From NCBI RefSeq assembly GCF_000003815.2, contig NC_049986.1:22935301-22999300 (forward strand): a DNA stretch of 64,000 nucleotides. Direction: 5' to 3'. Below are positions 25,236 to 37,070 of this stretch, piece after piece. The first letter of the stretch is position 1, and each line of letters opens with the position of its first letter. The position numbers were made by a program, and so were the translations under genes. This stretch comes from Branchiostoma floridae. Its lineage: Eukaryota > Chordata > Leptocardii > Amphioxiformes > Branchiostomatidae. Below the pieces are notes generated by a model that saw nothing but the letters and a program-made list of their open reading frames with translations, was not told the origin of the DNA and did not search any database.

Positions 25236-26960
25236 CAATAGTATTGACGACAGGTGACAAAATGGTGGAAAGTAACACTCTTCTACTGTTAAAAATGGTA
25301 GGAGAATATAATGACATCAAAACGCTCAGACACGCTCTATCACCACACCTTTAGAAACGTGTCATTAAAAAGTATGTGCCCACTGGTAAGACCAAGCCAA
25401 CTTAATTTCCTGGTCTTCAGTTTTAAAAACGTAATGACGGATTGGAATATCAACATGACAACGAAGTCTTGAAAACGAAGGTACACACACTTTTTGGGAG
25501 TGGACGGAGTCAGATGCCAATATGTACTCTTACCAAATTTGGACAATCGATGTTCGACAACCAACAAGTTAGATACGTGTGGCCTTCATAGCACAAATCA
25601 TGATTTAAGCCTAAGTGACTATCCGTTGCGGCGCTTGGGTATCACTTATACGGAGCGATATTGGATTCGCTTGCAAATAATGGGCCCCTTAATTTGCTAA
25701 GATATGTTGAGAGCGATAGCGGTAATGACTGGGAAGATTTTCATCCATCCATCAATCCAGACCTTCGCACATTTGGGTTTTATCAGTCCTTCCCACATGC
25801 TGCTTCGGTGTGAAATAACCTCACATTTGGCATAGTGCAATCACTAAGAGTTGTGGCGCTTATTGGCGTTTAGCTACGTTCTTGACGTTTTCTATTACTG
25901 GAAACAAGTTACCTTCTATCGAATTACTGCGGGTACAAAACATATGGCGTCAATGTAGTCGGATATGTTGGCTTGCAGGCCAATATGAGCTTTCATGAAT
26001 AAACAAAGTTTCAAACAAATTAAGAAATGTAATTTTGTGCACAGTCAATATGGCAAACACACTCTAAACCTTGCCTTACCTTACCTTACCCATAGGTATT
26101 CATTCTTGTTAGATTCGACATAGCCGTTAACATGATAAACAAAAGACTTTTCACGACCTATATGCCGTCCGTGAGGATACGGTTTCTAGACATCACCTTG
26201 GGCCAAAACTAAGCGATTCGTCCAGGCTTCCCTGTCTTTGCGATATGGCGTCCAATTACCTACAATAAAGCCACCTCTGCAGCTAATTAGAGACAACTGT
26301 TCACACTTGTTATCATTATCGTGCTCATGATAGATGTTTTATTCTAGTTGCCTTGATTACCAAACTGGTTGTTTGAACCATTAGAGAGCAAATATGCATC
26401 GTTAAAACCAGGGGTGAAAATTCTGGGTTGTTGATTGATAGAACGCAGTAATGACTCTGGAAATACAATGGCGGTGAGGGATTTTCCTGGATACACACGG
26501 CTGAATAAACGCACTTACGTTACGGCACAAAAAATCACCGAGTTCACACGCCGGCGGGGCTGATGCTACATCCACGGCAGCGCCTACATCAATCAGACAA
26601 CCCGGGCAGAGGAATGGCGTGAACCTTTTTAATGTGCAAATCCCTGTTGAAAATTCATCTTCAGTAGATTGATTTGTCTCAATTATTGAATAAAATCCCT
26701 GATTAGAAACAAATGTGGCCCTAACTCACTTACACAATAGTCTAAAATGTGCATAAACCAAACAATGAATAAAGCCTTATCATAAACGTCAATCAACAAC
26801 CGAATACAGATAGTATATGCAAACACCGCATTGAAAACAAGCTGCTACACACCGTCAAATTTTCTTTCCTACATAGACAGTTATCTGTCACCAAAACGTC
26901 AAGACAAAAACATGGTCGTATTCGCAATTCCTGCGCACATACTAAATTAAGTTAGGTCCA
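25236..26960. other. Gene-free stretch with one retrotransposon-like tail
   Basis: No gene recognised. About 25960-26030 (TTGCAGGCCAATATGAGCTT, then TCATGAATAAACAAAG) resembles the 3' tail at 35665-35712. A short (CCTTA) run sits at 26075-26095. Confidence 0.4.
25960..26030 (+). mobile_element. Retrotransposon 3'-end-like tail
   Basis: TGCAGGCCAATATGAGCTTT followed by CATGAATAAACAAAGTTTCA matches the 35665-35712 tail. It ends in an A-rich run after AATAAA-like text. No coding region was found upstream. Confidence 0.35.
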
Positions 26961-26969
26961 GATGAGATG

Positions 26970-27275
26970 TATACACACACACACACACACACACATACAC
27001 ATACAGAAACACACACATACACACACAAGCGCGCGCTAATATGCACATATATCTACATCTCTCTCTCTCTCTCCCTTCCTCCTCTGTCTGTGTCTCTTTT
27101 TTCTATATATATATATATACAGAGAGATAGATAGATAGATACAAATATTATTTTTAGATAGATAGATATGAATATGGATAGAAAGATATATGTAGATAGA
27201 TAGATAGATATACATAGATAGATAGATAAATTTATGAAATTATAGATATACACTTACTTGTATAGAGATAGAGAC
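26970..27275. repeat. Compound microsatellite (CA)n-(CT)n-(TA)n-(GATA)n
   Basis: Consecutive blocks: CA repeats at about 26970-27026 with CATA interruptions, CT repeats at 27057-27072, TA repeats at 27104-27119, and GATA / TAGA repeats at 27124-27270. The minus-strand frame across it (27053-27253) is simple-repeat translation, not a protein. Confidence 0.95.
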
Positions 27276-28260
27276 AATCGGAGAACAAAGCTACACCTAC
27301 ATTTTTTTCATAGAGGTAAAAAGTTCGTGTCCGTCACGCTATATCTCAGGGACATTGCGATAAATAACAGTCCCTTGCGGATGTACATAGATAGCACTTA
27401 CAAGCTGTGGTGTGACTCTGCATATAACATGTGCGCGGTCGTGAATATGTCTCCAGATTACTCTTTAAGTCTCGGCACTTTCCGGTTCCCATTATGCCAT
27501 TTGCACTGCATGATAGGTGGGATATACCAAGAATGACAAATGCCAGGTAAGTTACTTATTGTTATTGGTAATTCCCTCTTTTGGTAATTCCCTCTTTTTG
27601 TGCAGTGTTGGTTATGGGTCACGTACATACGTTACAAACAGGTTCACATAAGGCCATATCGTTTTAATTTGTGGTGTACGGATTTTTAAGTGTAAATAGC
27701 ACGCGGACAACCTAAAAGTAATAGGAATATGACCGTATTCACTCGATAGAACTAAGTACCAAAATATTAACCTGGCTTCCAGTAAAGCATATTTTTAAAA
27801 ATTTTCTAAAACCCTGGAAGCAACAAATTAAATTAGTGTGGCCTAATGTGGGCATTTCGTTCTTGTGCCGTGAATGGAAGTTAAATGCATTTCTGAAACG
27901 TTGAGAAAGTATCTGGTCCAGCTTCTCTACGTGCATTTATCTTTATGTGTTTATAGATAGAGAAGACCTGGCAAAACTCTCTGCACTACAAAACATCTAT
28001 TACTCGTCTGAGTCAATACCCTCATAAATGGTTCTATCGTCCAGACCGCACACACAAAATGAAATATATGCCATATATCAGAGTTTATGTGCCCGGCATG
28101 CGAGACCCAGTGGGCTACTAGCCTGCACAATAAATGAAATCAAACGAAACGAATCCTATTCGGGTTATCTCGCTCGTTAACTGGCCAAGCTGACCAACAT
28201 GCCCCTAGAAAATGGACGCTTCAGGTTGGTCTATGACAAGGCAAGAAGTCAGAGAGGTCG

Positions 28261-28491
28261 GCGATTCGAAGTTGACAAAACAGCTTTAAAGTCATCGTAA
28301 TTTTTTACTCATCTTCAAACTTTGGGAAATTACGTAGGCGCTCATGTTAAAGCATTAAAAGCAGGTCTAACTATTGGCTAAATATTGACAACTCGAACTT
28401 GACAAAACAGCTTTGAAGTCATGTTAAGGGCCTACTCATTTTTAAACTTGTCTAAGGATATATTTTAAAGCATCAAAAGCAGGTCAAACGT
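28261..28491 (+). repeat. Two-copy tandem duplication, unit about 130 bases
   Basis: Copies begin near 28261 and 28391 with TCGAAxTTGACAAAACAGCT. They share TGAAGTCAT/TAAAGTCAT, ACTCATxTTxAAACTT and AAAGCATxAAAAGCAGGTC. Confidence 0.65.
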
Positions 28492-28961
28492 CTTTATAAA
28501 ACACGATGACTCACTAAGATATTTCCTCCTTCGTAAGCTGCAAGTATCTCACGAGGCATCTTGCAATTTCTAAAGGACCTTTGTATATCTTTTTATCGAT
28601 CCCTCCCTCCCCTTATGAGAGATGACTTAGTACGGAACCAGGTAGGCGCACTAGAGCACTTGTGTTTTTATGCCATTGAACTGAAACGCATCCATTCCCC
28701 CTGCTGCACACACCTGTGAGGGAGTCCCACTCAGCAAAAGTTTCCTAAGCCCTGTGGCACGCACTGGTTGACTTGATCAGTTGGAAATCAATTGTTGTAG
28801 CTTTACACATCAAAATGACGCATGGGACTTTTACTGCCTCTTGCTGCAGAATTGCCTGCTGCCCCAGTACAGGTTAAGGCATGAGTAAAGGAATGAAGAC
28901 CTTTATGGCATGTTTATGCCCTTGCAAGCTAAATACAGGGCATGATAACAAAAACAATGGC

Positions 28962-29195
28962 CGGTGCAATGGTCGAGTGGGCCTTGCATTTGGTAGGTCG
29001 TGAGTTCGATCCCGAACGAGTCATAACAAAGACTTTAAAATGGTACTGCTCTCTCTGCTTAGCACTCAGCATTTGGAAAAGAGTGTGGAAGTTGAAAACA
29101 TATTGCTATCTGTGGACTAGCCCCCTGCTGTTACAGTAGTGATCGCACAAAGTTGTGTGGCCCTGGGCTACTGAAGCGGAGATGGGCACGGGAAG
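28962..29195 (+). mobile_element. tRNA-derived SINE, internally deleted head
   Basis: GGTGCAATGGTCGAGTGG (A-box-like) and GAGTTCGATCCCGAACG (B-box-like) form a Leu/Ser-tRNA-like head. Compared with the copy at 48846, about a dozen bases between the boxes are missing. The body continues AGTCATAACAAAGACTTTAA, CACTCAGCAT, GTGTGGAAGTTGAA, GTGGACTAG and ends near GTTGTGTGGCCCTGGGCTAC. Confidence 0.75.
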
Positions 29196-30434
29196 GTCTT
29201 TGACTGTGATACGAGAATGCTTTATCTTGCTACATCTATACACAGGCTCAATTTCTTCTCGTTCCTGAAAGCAGTTGAAATAATCATGGCACAGGCCGGT
29301 TGTCAGGTTGACTAGGGAAGGAGATTAAGATGTAGAACCAATGTTGGTAAGTAAAGCAGCGACGTAGGGTAAAGACGGGTGACAAGATTGGGTCAAGATC
29401 CCCTCAAGGAGTCACGCTGTCTTACTCAAATTGATTGCAGGGAGGCGCTTTCTTGAAGATCTGTTTTAAGGTGGGGGTGCTGTATTATCAAATTCCCATT
29501 GTTTACTCAAGGACATTTTGGGTATTTTAACAAACGCGTATCAACATGACACTCTATGTCATGTTTACTTTGATGTCTGATTGTGAAGGCGCTGGCACTG
29601 GGACTTCCTGTTGAGAGATAACCATCAAACGTGAGTGGACAAAATGAGGACATTCTCTAAAGTATTTGTTCACCGTCTGGTTGTTTAGATTCTACTGTTA
29701 TTTCGTTATTACTTCTTTGTTTTATTATTGTCATTTATTCGAATGTTTGTCATTTATCAGAATGTTCCAAGCCATTAGTTTTTTTTTTAATTTCTTTTTA
29801 TTTCTTATAGTTTTGTTTTTAACTGTACTCTGGAGGTGTCGGCATTGTAAAGGATATACTAATCCTGTCGCGCACACATCTCAAATTTCCTTCTGAGAAT
29901 CTCAAGCAGGAATAAATAAAAATGATTAAGAAATTCAAAGATTTGTCTCCCTAGGGGAAGAACTCGAGCTTTGTAACAAATTGAACACGCGTGTCGCTTG
30001 CAGCGATCCGCCCTCCCACCTCCGGTACAATGTGAGATGAAATACATCTTTCATCGTGCCGCCGAATCCGCATTCGTTACAGGGTAACAAACTGTGACTG
30101 TCTATGACAAATTGAAGCCCGACATGGGATCATATGAGAAGCCACCGCCATCCGTCAAGATTTCCTCCCAGTGTTCCTTGTCAAAGAAATGGGACGCTCG
30201 TCATAAATACGTCTTGTAGCCAATTCATCGGGCAATATTGTCATGGAAGAATCCTGGTTAACTTTCTCACTGTACTTTTGGAAGTCTGCATAATCGACAA
30301 TTTTAATCAAATGCATACTTGTGACTGTACTTGTGATAGAAACCTGTATAAACCGAGTTCATGGACATCTTGTCGTGATGCTAGACCCACAAGACATTAT
30401 TGTTTGGGAGCATTCTAATTGGGATAAAATTTGA
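29196..30434. other. Gene-free stretch
   Basis: No recognisable gene. A T-rich part around 29700-29820 gives a hydrophobic spurious frame. Sequence just left of 30435 may be decayed retrotransposon coding region, but no frame can be followed. Confidence 0.4.
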
Positions 30435-30770
30435 ATAGCGTTAATATCACATAACGCCATCAAATGCGCAGCTCAAAAAAGAACAAGAAACAGTCATGAC
30501 TTCAAGTACCAGAGTTTCCCAGCTAGGATTGATGTGTTCAAAAATTCGTATTTTCCCAGAACTATCGTAGATTGGAATATGTTATCACCAAGCACAGTAG
30601 GGGCATCTTCTCTGGGTAGTTTTAAAGAACGCTTGCAGATAGATGTGCAAAAGGTAGGTATGACGGATCGTTCGGTGTAATATAACCAGCTGCTGCCGCA
30701 CCGCGTGCCTGCGAAGCTGGTGTGTTACGCCGAATGGCGGTTATACCGGCTATATAGATACAGAAATGCC
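30435..30770 (+). mobile_element. LINE reverse-transcriptase C-terminus and 3' UTR (5'-truncated)
   Basis: Frame 30435-30680 encodes the end of a non-LTR retrotransposon polymerase. It carries KRTRNSHDFKYQSF, then NSYFPRTIVDWNMLS, then LGSFKERLQ and a TAA stop. NS(F/Y)FPRTI-x-x-WN is the hallmark of the C-terminal segment of L2/CR1-type reverse transcriptases. The 3' UTR contains GTGTTACGCCGAATGGCGGT and ends CTATATAGATACAGA. No frame extends upstream, so this is a dead, 5'-truncated copy. Confidence 0.85.
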
Positions 30771-31679
30771 TGAAGTAGGTCAAACTAGTCATGATTAGAA
30801 TATGAAGATTAGTAGAAAAACGACCACAGCTGTCACATTTAATAACATAGATCTCAGATTATGACATCCACTCCATACTACTTTTCTCAAAAGTCAGACA
30901 AAATTTATAACTTTAGAGAATCTTCAAATTCTCTCAAAAGTCAGAAAACATTGATTAGTTTGGAGAAGCTTCATTTTTTCAATGAGCTTGTTCATATTTT
31001 TACGATCATTTACAATTATTCACATTGGTTGAGGAGAAGAAACACGTACTCTTAACAAGAAGACAGGTTTATCTATGGGATTTTATCATAGGGTAATTGA
31101 TGCCAATTATTTTGTACGTAGTGTTGAGAAATATCATTTCTCTGCGTTTTTTGACAGCTCATTACTTTGTATTAAAAGATTACTAAATATTCCACGGGGA
31201 TCAAACTCGAATATAAGCACACAAAGTAGTGCGTCAGAAACGTCAGAAATGTGATTATTTTCCCTACAAAATAAATGATATGTTATCGCCTTAGTCATTA
31301 AACTAGTCGCACAAACACCGGAAATGGGAAATGAGTAGTTTTCCTCGCATTAATCAGTGCCAAAGTATATTGTCAGAAGGTGATACCCAGCGCAAATGCA
31401 GTCACAGAACTCCTCCAGGACATCTTGGCTAAGTCCGGTAATACTGGATAATTTGTCTTTCCTTTGTAACGAGGACAAAAAAGAAATTACTCTACCCTTT
31501 CATTGCAAAGAAAGCAATCTATATACCGGTATATGGTCGTTCATTCTTCACCCACCGTAACAGGAAAATGGCTCAACTCCGATTTCTGCCCATTTCTTTT
31601 CATCACGTCTGTATGCCAGCGAGCAAATAGTGTCAGTGATATGTCCCGGGCAAACTATTTGACTGCCAGTAATACGTGC
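30771..31679. other. Gene-free stretch
   Basis: AT-rich and without a recognised gene. A small repeated phrase CTCAAAAGTCAGA occurs at 30886 and 30933. Confidence 0.4.
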
Positions 31680-32450
31680 AAGCAATACTTTACCAAACTT
31701 GTATCAGGTGCACTCGGTACTATATCTTGGACTGAAACGCTGTGTAGAGGACTGGGGTGGGGTAAACGTATATTGAATATGTTGGTGATGCGCAACACAC
31801 AAACAATTGGACTGCCAAAAAGACGTGAAAGCAATACTTTACCAAACTTGTATCAGGTGAACTCGGTACTATATCTTGGGCTGCTACGTTGTGCAGGGGA
31901 CTGAAGTGGGGTAAACGTATATTGAATCTGGTGGTGACGCGCAACACACAAACAAATTGACTGCCAGAAAGACGTGCAAGCAATACTTTACCAAACTTGT
32001 ATCAGGTGAACTCGGTACTATATCTTGGGCTGCTACGTTGTGTAGAGGACTGGTGTGTAACAATTGGATGTTAATAGCCTTTTGTGAAGCCCAATGAATG
32101 CAGATCCTACGGTGGGTTTGATACAGTATTACGCCACCGTGGATCTGCTTGGAGATTAGGGTGAATTTATATTGAATATGTTGGTGATGCGCAACATACA
32201 AACAATTTGACTGCCAGAAAGACGTGCAAGCAATACTTTCTAAACCTGTATCAGGTGAACTCGGTACTATATCTTGGGCTGATACACTTTGCAGGGGACT
32301 GAAGTGGGTCAAACGTATATTGACTGCCAGAAAGACGTGGAAGCAATATATACTTTTAAAACTTGTATCGGGTGAATTCGTGGTACTATATCTTGGGCTG
32401 ATACCTTGTGCAGGGGACTGGGCTGGGGTAAACGTATATTGAATCTGTTA
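31680..32450 (+). repeat. Tandem array, about 149-base unit, five copies
   Basis: AAGCAATA starts copies at about 31680, 31829, 31978, 32228 and 32341. The first two intervals are both 149. The third copy is lengthened by about 101 bases where half of a family A element is inserted (32056-32158). The fourth interval is short (deletion). Units share CGGTACTATATCTTGGxCTG, GGGGTAAACGTATATTGAAT and GAxxGCCAGAAAGACGTG. Because 149 is not a multiple of three, the minus-strand frames over it shift between copies and are not a protein. Confidence 0.85.
32072..32158. mobile_element. Partial family A element inside the 149-base array
   Basis: GCAGATCCTACGGTGG...CCACCGTGGATCTGC is an inverted repeat, and the right end CTTGGAGATTA is intact. 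The left terminus TAATCTCCAA is replaced by unrelated text (TAATAGCCTTTTGTG). The array spacing shows the insertion totals about 101 bases. Confidence 0.75.
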
Positions 32451-32460
32451 AGGTGAACTA

Positions 32461-32649
32461 TCACAGAACGTGGGGCACGCTTTTGGCATTGCTGGGTTCG
32501 GAACATACTTGTTGTGTATTTTGTCGTCTCCTATGTCATACTTCTACGTATTACGCAACATCTGAATTATAAAAAATCGAAGAAAATAACAAAACAGTGC
32601 CGCAGTGAACGAACGCAGCAATGCCGCAAGCGTGCCCCACGTCCAGTGA
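32461..32649. mobile_element. Family C inverted-repeat element
   Basis: ACGTGGGGCACGCTTTTGGC...GTTC and its inverted partner GAACG...GCCGCAAGCGTGCCCCACGT flank an AT-rich, non-coding interior with TATTTTGTCGTCTCC, TACGTATTACG and GAAAATAAC. It matches the 16375-16581 copy in the opposite orientation. Confidence 0.8.
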
Positions 32650-33164
32650 GAGTGCCCCTTAAGGGATGAGCGACTGTATGAAACAAACGACACACCGGGA
32701 TAAATGCACATTTTATTACCGTAACAGTGTGTAGTCGCGATCGGCGAGTTCTGGCAAGGAGAGCTGATAACATTTACCTGTGGCTTTCACGATGTGCATT
32801 TGAAGCGATGATCGCTCAGCTCCTGTTGACAGGCGATCACGTGGAAGGAATATCGTCGTCAAATCGAGTGCGGGCGACTCTCTGCGCAATCTGACCTGGA
32901 AACGACACCTCGTCTATTGTCTGACAAACGAAGTGTTGTCGGTCCAATATTAGGAGTAAAACCGCTCATTTTTCAGAGCTCCTGTTGATCAAGAACCAGG
33001 CGTGACATCCCGCAAAGAGAGGTTAAAAACGACCCATCTCGCTGCCAGGGAATGCCTAGTGCCAGTCGGTGCAGCTGAGGAACGCTGACAAGTGCTGGCA
33101 TCACGTTGGTCCATCTGCATACAGATTGCAGTTTCGGGCGGGCGCGGATTTCACAAGTTATTGC

Positions 33165-33581
33165 GCTTCCATCCAGGCATACAGGTCGCACTTTTGAGCA
33201 GCGTGTCAACATGTTCCTTTGCTCATGTGCACATTCTCAGTAGATTGAATTCGCCTTCTTTCTGACATACGGGTTTAATGAGATGTTTTGAAACGTGAGA
33301 TTTACTACGTGAAATATCACTCACAAATCTATTAATGACGCGAAGCAATGGTTAACTCTTGCACAGTCTCAGTGCTTCCATCCAGGCATACAGGTCGCAC
33401 TTTTGAGTAGCGTGTCGAAATGTTCCTGCGATCATGTATACATTTTCCTTATTTGTGACATACGCGAGGTCGTGGGTTTAAGAGTTGTTTGAAATGTGAG
33501 ATTTACTCCGTCAAATATCACTCACAAATCTTTTAATGACGCGAAGCCGCGGTTAACTCTTGCACAGTCTCTGCACCCCTG
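33165..33581 (+). repeat. Two-copy tandem duplication, unit 209 bases
   Basis: GCTTCCATCCAGGCATACAG begins copies at 33165 and 33374. Both continue GGTCGCACTTTTGAGYAGCG, GTGAGATTTACTxCGT, AAATATCACTCACAAATCT and TAATGACGCGAAGC. Similarity is high, so the duplication is recent. Confidence 0.8.
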
Positions 33582-36204
33582 TGGTATTAGGAAAAGAATT
33601 AACCTCACCCCTATATTCAAGATAAGATAGTCACTCGGCGCCGTCAAGTCTCTTTTCCTTACAAAATGCTTCGTTTGCCTTTACCAATCAACAGATGGGT
33701 TTGCCTTGTCTATACAGAACACGATACCAATAGTCCCTAGTCGCCTAGGAACGTGTCAAATCATGGCAGAATCCGGCGGCTTTAAAAGATACTTGAAAGG
33801 TGCACGCCTGTTTGATGCAATTTATGCTAACACATTTTTCCTGTATGCAATTATAACCGACACAGTAGAGCTGCCTAAGGCTATATACTTTCGAAAGAAG
33901 CGCCGAAGTCCCTCCGGCTACCGGAGCACCGACGCCAAATATACGTGCAACACGCCTTAAGCAGAATCATGTACACCCAAACTCACTAGATAGTATTGGT
34001 AGTTCAGTTATGCTGTAAAACAATGATTGAAAATCTGGGCATACTGCATTGGTTGCTATGGAAGGCAAGCGTCAGTAATACCCAAGAAATACTAAGTGTG
34101 AGGTAGATCACGTGGGAGAGCGGTTCTTCATGCGGATTCGACGTTAGGAATAAAAGATTGACAAGCGGCTGTACCTATACAGGTAGAGCGCCATAGAGAC
34201 CCCCATAACGTAAAATGATATGGGTGTATTTTTTTATAGATCTCTGTAATTAGCTATTCGCTTTCTGGGAAGCTGATTTCTTAAATAGAGACATCCTAAG
34301 TTTTACATCCGTTTCAAAGTTAACCCGCCAATATGCTAAATGGACTGGGCGGAATAATGTGCACCCTTGTGCATACATTTGTTGTTGCTGACGCTGATGT
34401 AAAATTAGAGACCTCATCAGCCTTGTTGTTAATCACACTGTAGATGTGCTTTCAGCAGCTGCGTTGTTGATTAAAATGAGACAGAAATCAGGCGCCAAAC
34501 ATTTGTCTCACCTACACTAATGAACTTATAAATGCCTGACCTAGATACTCCTAGACTTCAGCTTTCCCTAATATGAAAGTGATTCTAACACGTAATTACC
34601 GTTAGATTTATGCTTGTAATTTTGTTGCGATGTGGTATACAAATGGGTCTCTTTAATGTCCATCCTGTAGCAACCTAGGCCAAGCGTTCATACCCATGCT
34701 CGGTGGTGCGGTACGTTGATAATATTCACCACCAATACCCGTATCCAACCGTACAAATAAACGCTAAATTACCTATTTCGCTAGACCTACGTGGACGATA
34801 TTAAGAAAGTATCAACTATCCTCACCTTTGATGTGGAAAAGCCCGTTTGTTTCTGATAGGGTGCTCTCTCTGCTCCACAACAGTTGGTATTCTAGCACCA
34901 TGGACAGCGACTTCAGAAAACGCGGTCACCGGCGAGGAGGTTCCGCTCCAAGTCAAGACCCAAACTCTGTCGTGCGCAAAGATACGTCGGGGACTGCCAT
35001 CCGTAGCCTTCTCGGGTAGCCAACCTGGCGAGTTTTCCGCTACAGAACGAAAGAAAACGAACGATCCAGTCACTGCAAAACGCCGCCGAGACTTGCACAG
35101 TTCGGAAGCAGCCTGGTTGGCCGGTGAGACCCGTTCTCCGCCTGAAAGGCGAGCTTTTTGCCCTTCTGTCTGCGATGCTATCGCCTCTCGCCCTGCCTGT
35201 ATTGCTTAGAGGACGGAACCGGGAGACAATCGATGCAGTAGGGTCTATATGGGGGTTTCACGAACACCGGAAGTGCCCGGTACCCCGCAATGTCGTAATA
35301 GACGCCGTAAATTGTAGGCTTTATTGTGCCCAAGAAATTGCTTTTCCCAAAGCCGTAAATATCTATTAGCTCGGGAAAGCACTGCGTGATGTATATTCAA
35401 TTATTCCATGGCACTGCCCTTTCTCCCGCTGTATGTCGCGACAAAAAAAAAAACCTTCAGGGAGCATGAACCCAGTACTGCAGACTTTTCCGAAATGATC
35501 GAACGAAATGAACGGAGTCGCATCATGTAGCGGCTCTCACCATTATAAATGTATGCAAAATTGTGTGTCTAAACTTGTAAGACGCATTAGGACTTTAAAT
35601 GATGTAAACTGTACATATTTTGTCTGACCCTTGCCTCTTCCCTCATGACCTCATTGAAGAGCGGCCTGCAGGCTGATTCGAGCTTTCACGAATAAAGAAA
35701 CGTTCAAAAAAGAAATCCTGTTGGGAATCTGCGAATTAAGATAAATTTCTCTTTAAAGTTACTAAAAAATACGAATAATGATGAGAATCATTTCCTGACA
35801 CATACTTGGACTACATTATGATTCACGTTTTATCTAGAGCAACATTACTCATGCTTGTCGCCATCCATCGTAAGCATTAATGGTTCTAGGATTTCAAGAG
35901 ACTTGGGGAATGTCAGACGTCTTTATATTCAGGTTGAACCATGAAAATCGTTGAAAGCTATTCAGAGCTTCTGCAGTATCGCCCTGATAGACATACACAC
36001 AAACCCCAGTTCAATATAAACGCATGAACGGAGGGGGCGCAATCAGTTCTACTGCCCTAGATCAAACCTGGAGACAGACATCGACACATAATCGTAGGTT
36101 AATGTGACGTTTGCGGATCATTTTTGTCTTGCTCAACGTAAAATCCTACCCAAGGGACGGTTTACTACAGGTGCGGTCCACTTTGATGTATTTTAACCGT
36201 GCTT
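33582..36204. other. Gene-free stretch with one GC-rich block
   Basis: No gene recognised. 34830-35370 is GC-rich with open frames on both strands (see findings). 35560-35712 ends in a retrotransposon-like 3' tail. Confidence 0.4.
35640..35712 (+). mobile_element. Retrotransposon 3'-end-like tail
   Basis: TCATTGAAGAGCGGCCTGCA, then GGCTGATTCGAGCTTTCACG, then AATAAAGAAACGTTCAAAAA. The same tail with changes is seen at 25960-26030. The upstream sequence is not coding. Confidence 0.4.
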
Positions 36205-36210
36205 TGTGGA

Positions 36211-36566
36211 AATAACGTCCAGACAATATGTCAATACGTCACCACACCAAACATTAGAGGAAATGCTATGATGCATTGTATGGGAAATAAGCATATAAAA
36301 TCTAGTAGTAAAATAAATCTGAATAGGTGATTTATATACATTGTATAGGATACTGATTATGTTCGTTAGCGCCGATAATGAATAACGAAATAACGGTCAG
36401 ACAATATGTTACGCCACCATGCTAAACATAAGATGAATTGCTAGGATGCTTTGTATTAGAAACAAGCGTATGAAAAGAAGTAAAATAAAATCAGATGGAT
36501 AGGTAATTTACATGCGCTGTATAAGGTACTGATCATGTTGGTTAGCGCCTGTAATGAATAACGGAA
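36211..36566 (+). repeat. Two-copy tandem duplication, unit 178 bases
   Basis: AATAACG(T)...CAGACAATATGT begins copies at 36211 and 36389. They share CACCAxxCxAAACATxAGA, GCTAxGATGCxTTGTATxxG, AGTAAAATAAA, ATAGGT and GTTAGCGCCxxTAATGAATA. Confidence 0.7.
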
Positions 36567-36814
36567 CATATGGATGGCCAGGACCAGACCTTATCGGGTG
36601 GGTTTCGATTATATGTGCTTTACCTTGGGAGGCTAACCACGTATTCCCTGCGACCCGCTTATGGTCAGGGTCCCAAAACATTTATCACGTGTGTTCGGAA
36701 CTCTCTAAAGGAGCACATGGCAGCGGGTGTTACGACGTGTGCCTTCTACGCAGGTAACATACTAATTGTCGATCCTTTTATATTGTTTATATCATAGCCA
36801 ACTGGCAAACCCTC

Positions 36815-37070
36815 AATAGAGACGGGGGGCGACATAGACTTTCTGATTCTTATAAGCCCCTCCTGCAAAAGTGGTGTGTTCCTGACGTCACTGCTGGAGA
36901 TAGAAGGGTCATTCATTCTGTGAACAAGCTCGATGGAGTTCGTCCGAAAATTTAGCGGGGTTATTCCCCCAAGTTTAATTCCAGTGTTGGATATGAAGTG
37001 TTAGTATTTTTCTATATAATGTATTCTACCAACACAGATGAACTTCCATGCTTTTATGTTCTGCATTGTG
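36815..37070 (+). mobile_element. Family E element, diverged copy
   Basis: CTGCAAAAGTGGTGTGTTCC, TGACGTCACTGCTGGAGATA, TCGATGGAGTT and GTATTCTACCAACACAGATG match the element at 46715-46966 in order. The long terminal inverted repeat of that copy is decayed here. Confidence 0.65.

Noticed and set aside
27053-27253. 66-codon frame rich in Ile, Tyr and Ser
   Set aside because: Translation of the GATA and TA microsatellite.
29666-29896. Hydrophobic frame resembling a membrane protein
   Set aside because: The Phe/Leu content is a product of a T-rich stretch; there are no flanking gene signals.
31720-32506. Repeated minus-strand peptide (AQDIVPSSPDTSLVKYC)
   Set aside because: It comes from the 149-base tandem array. 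149 is not a multiple of three, so the frames shift between copies and no continuous protein exists.
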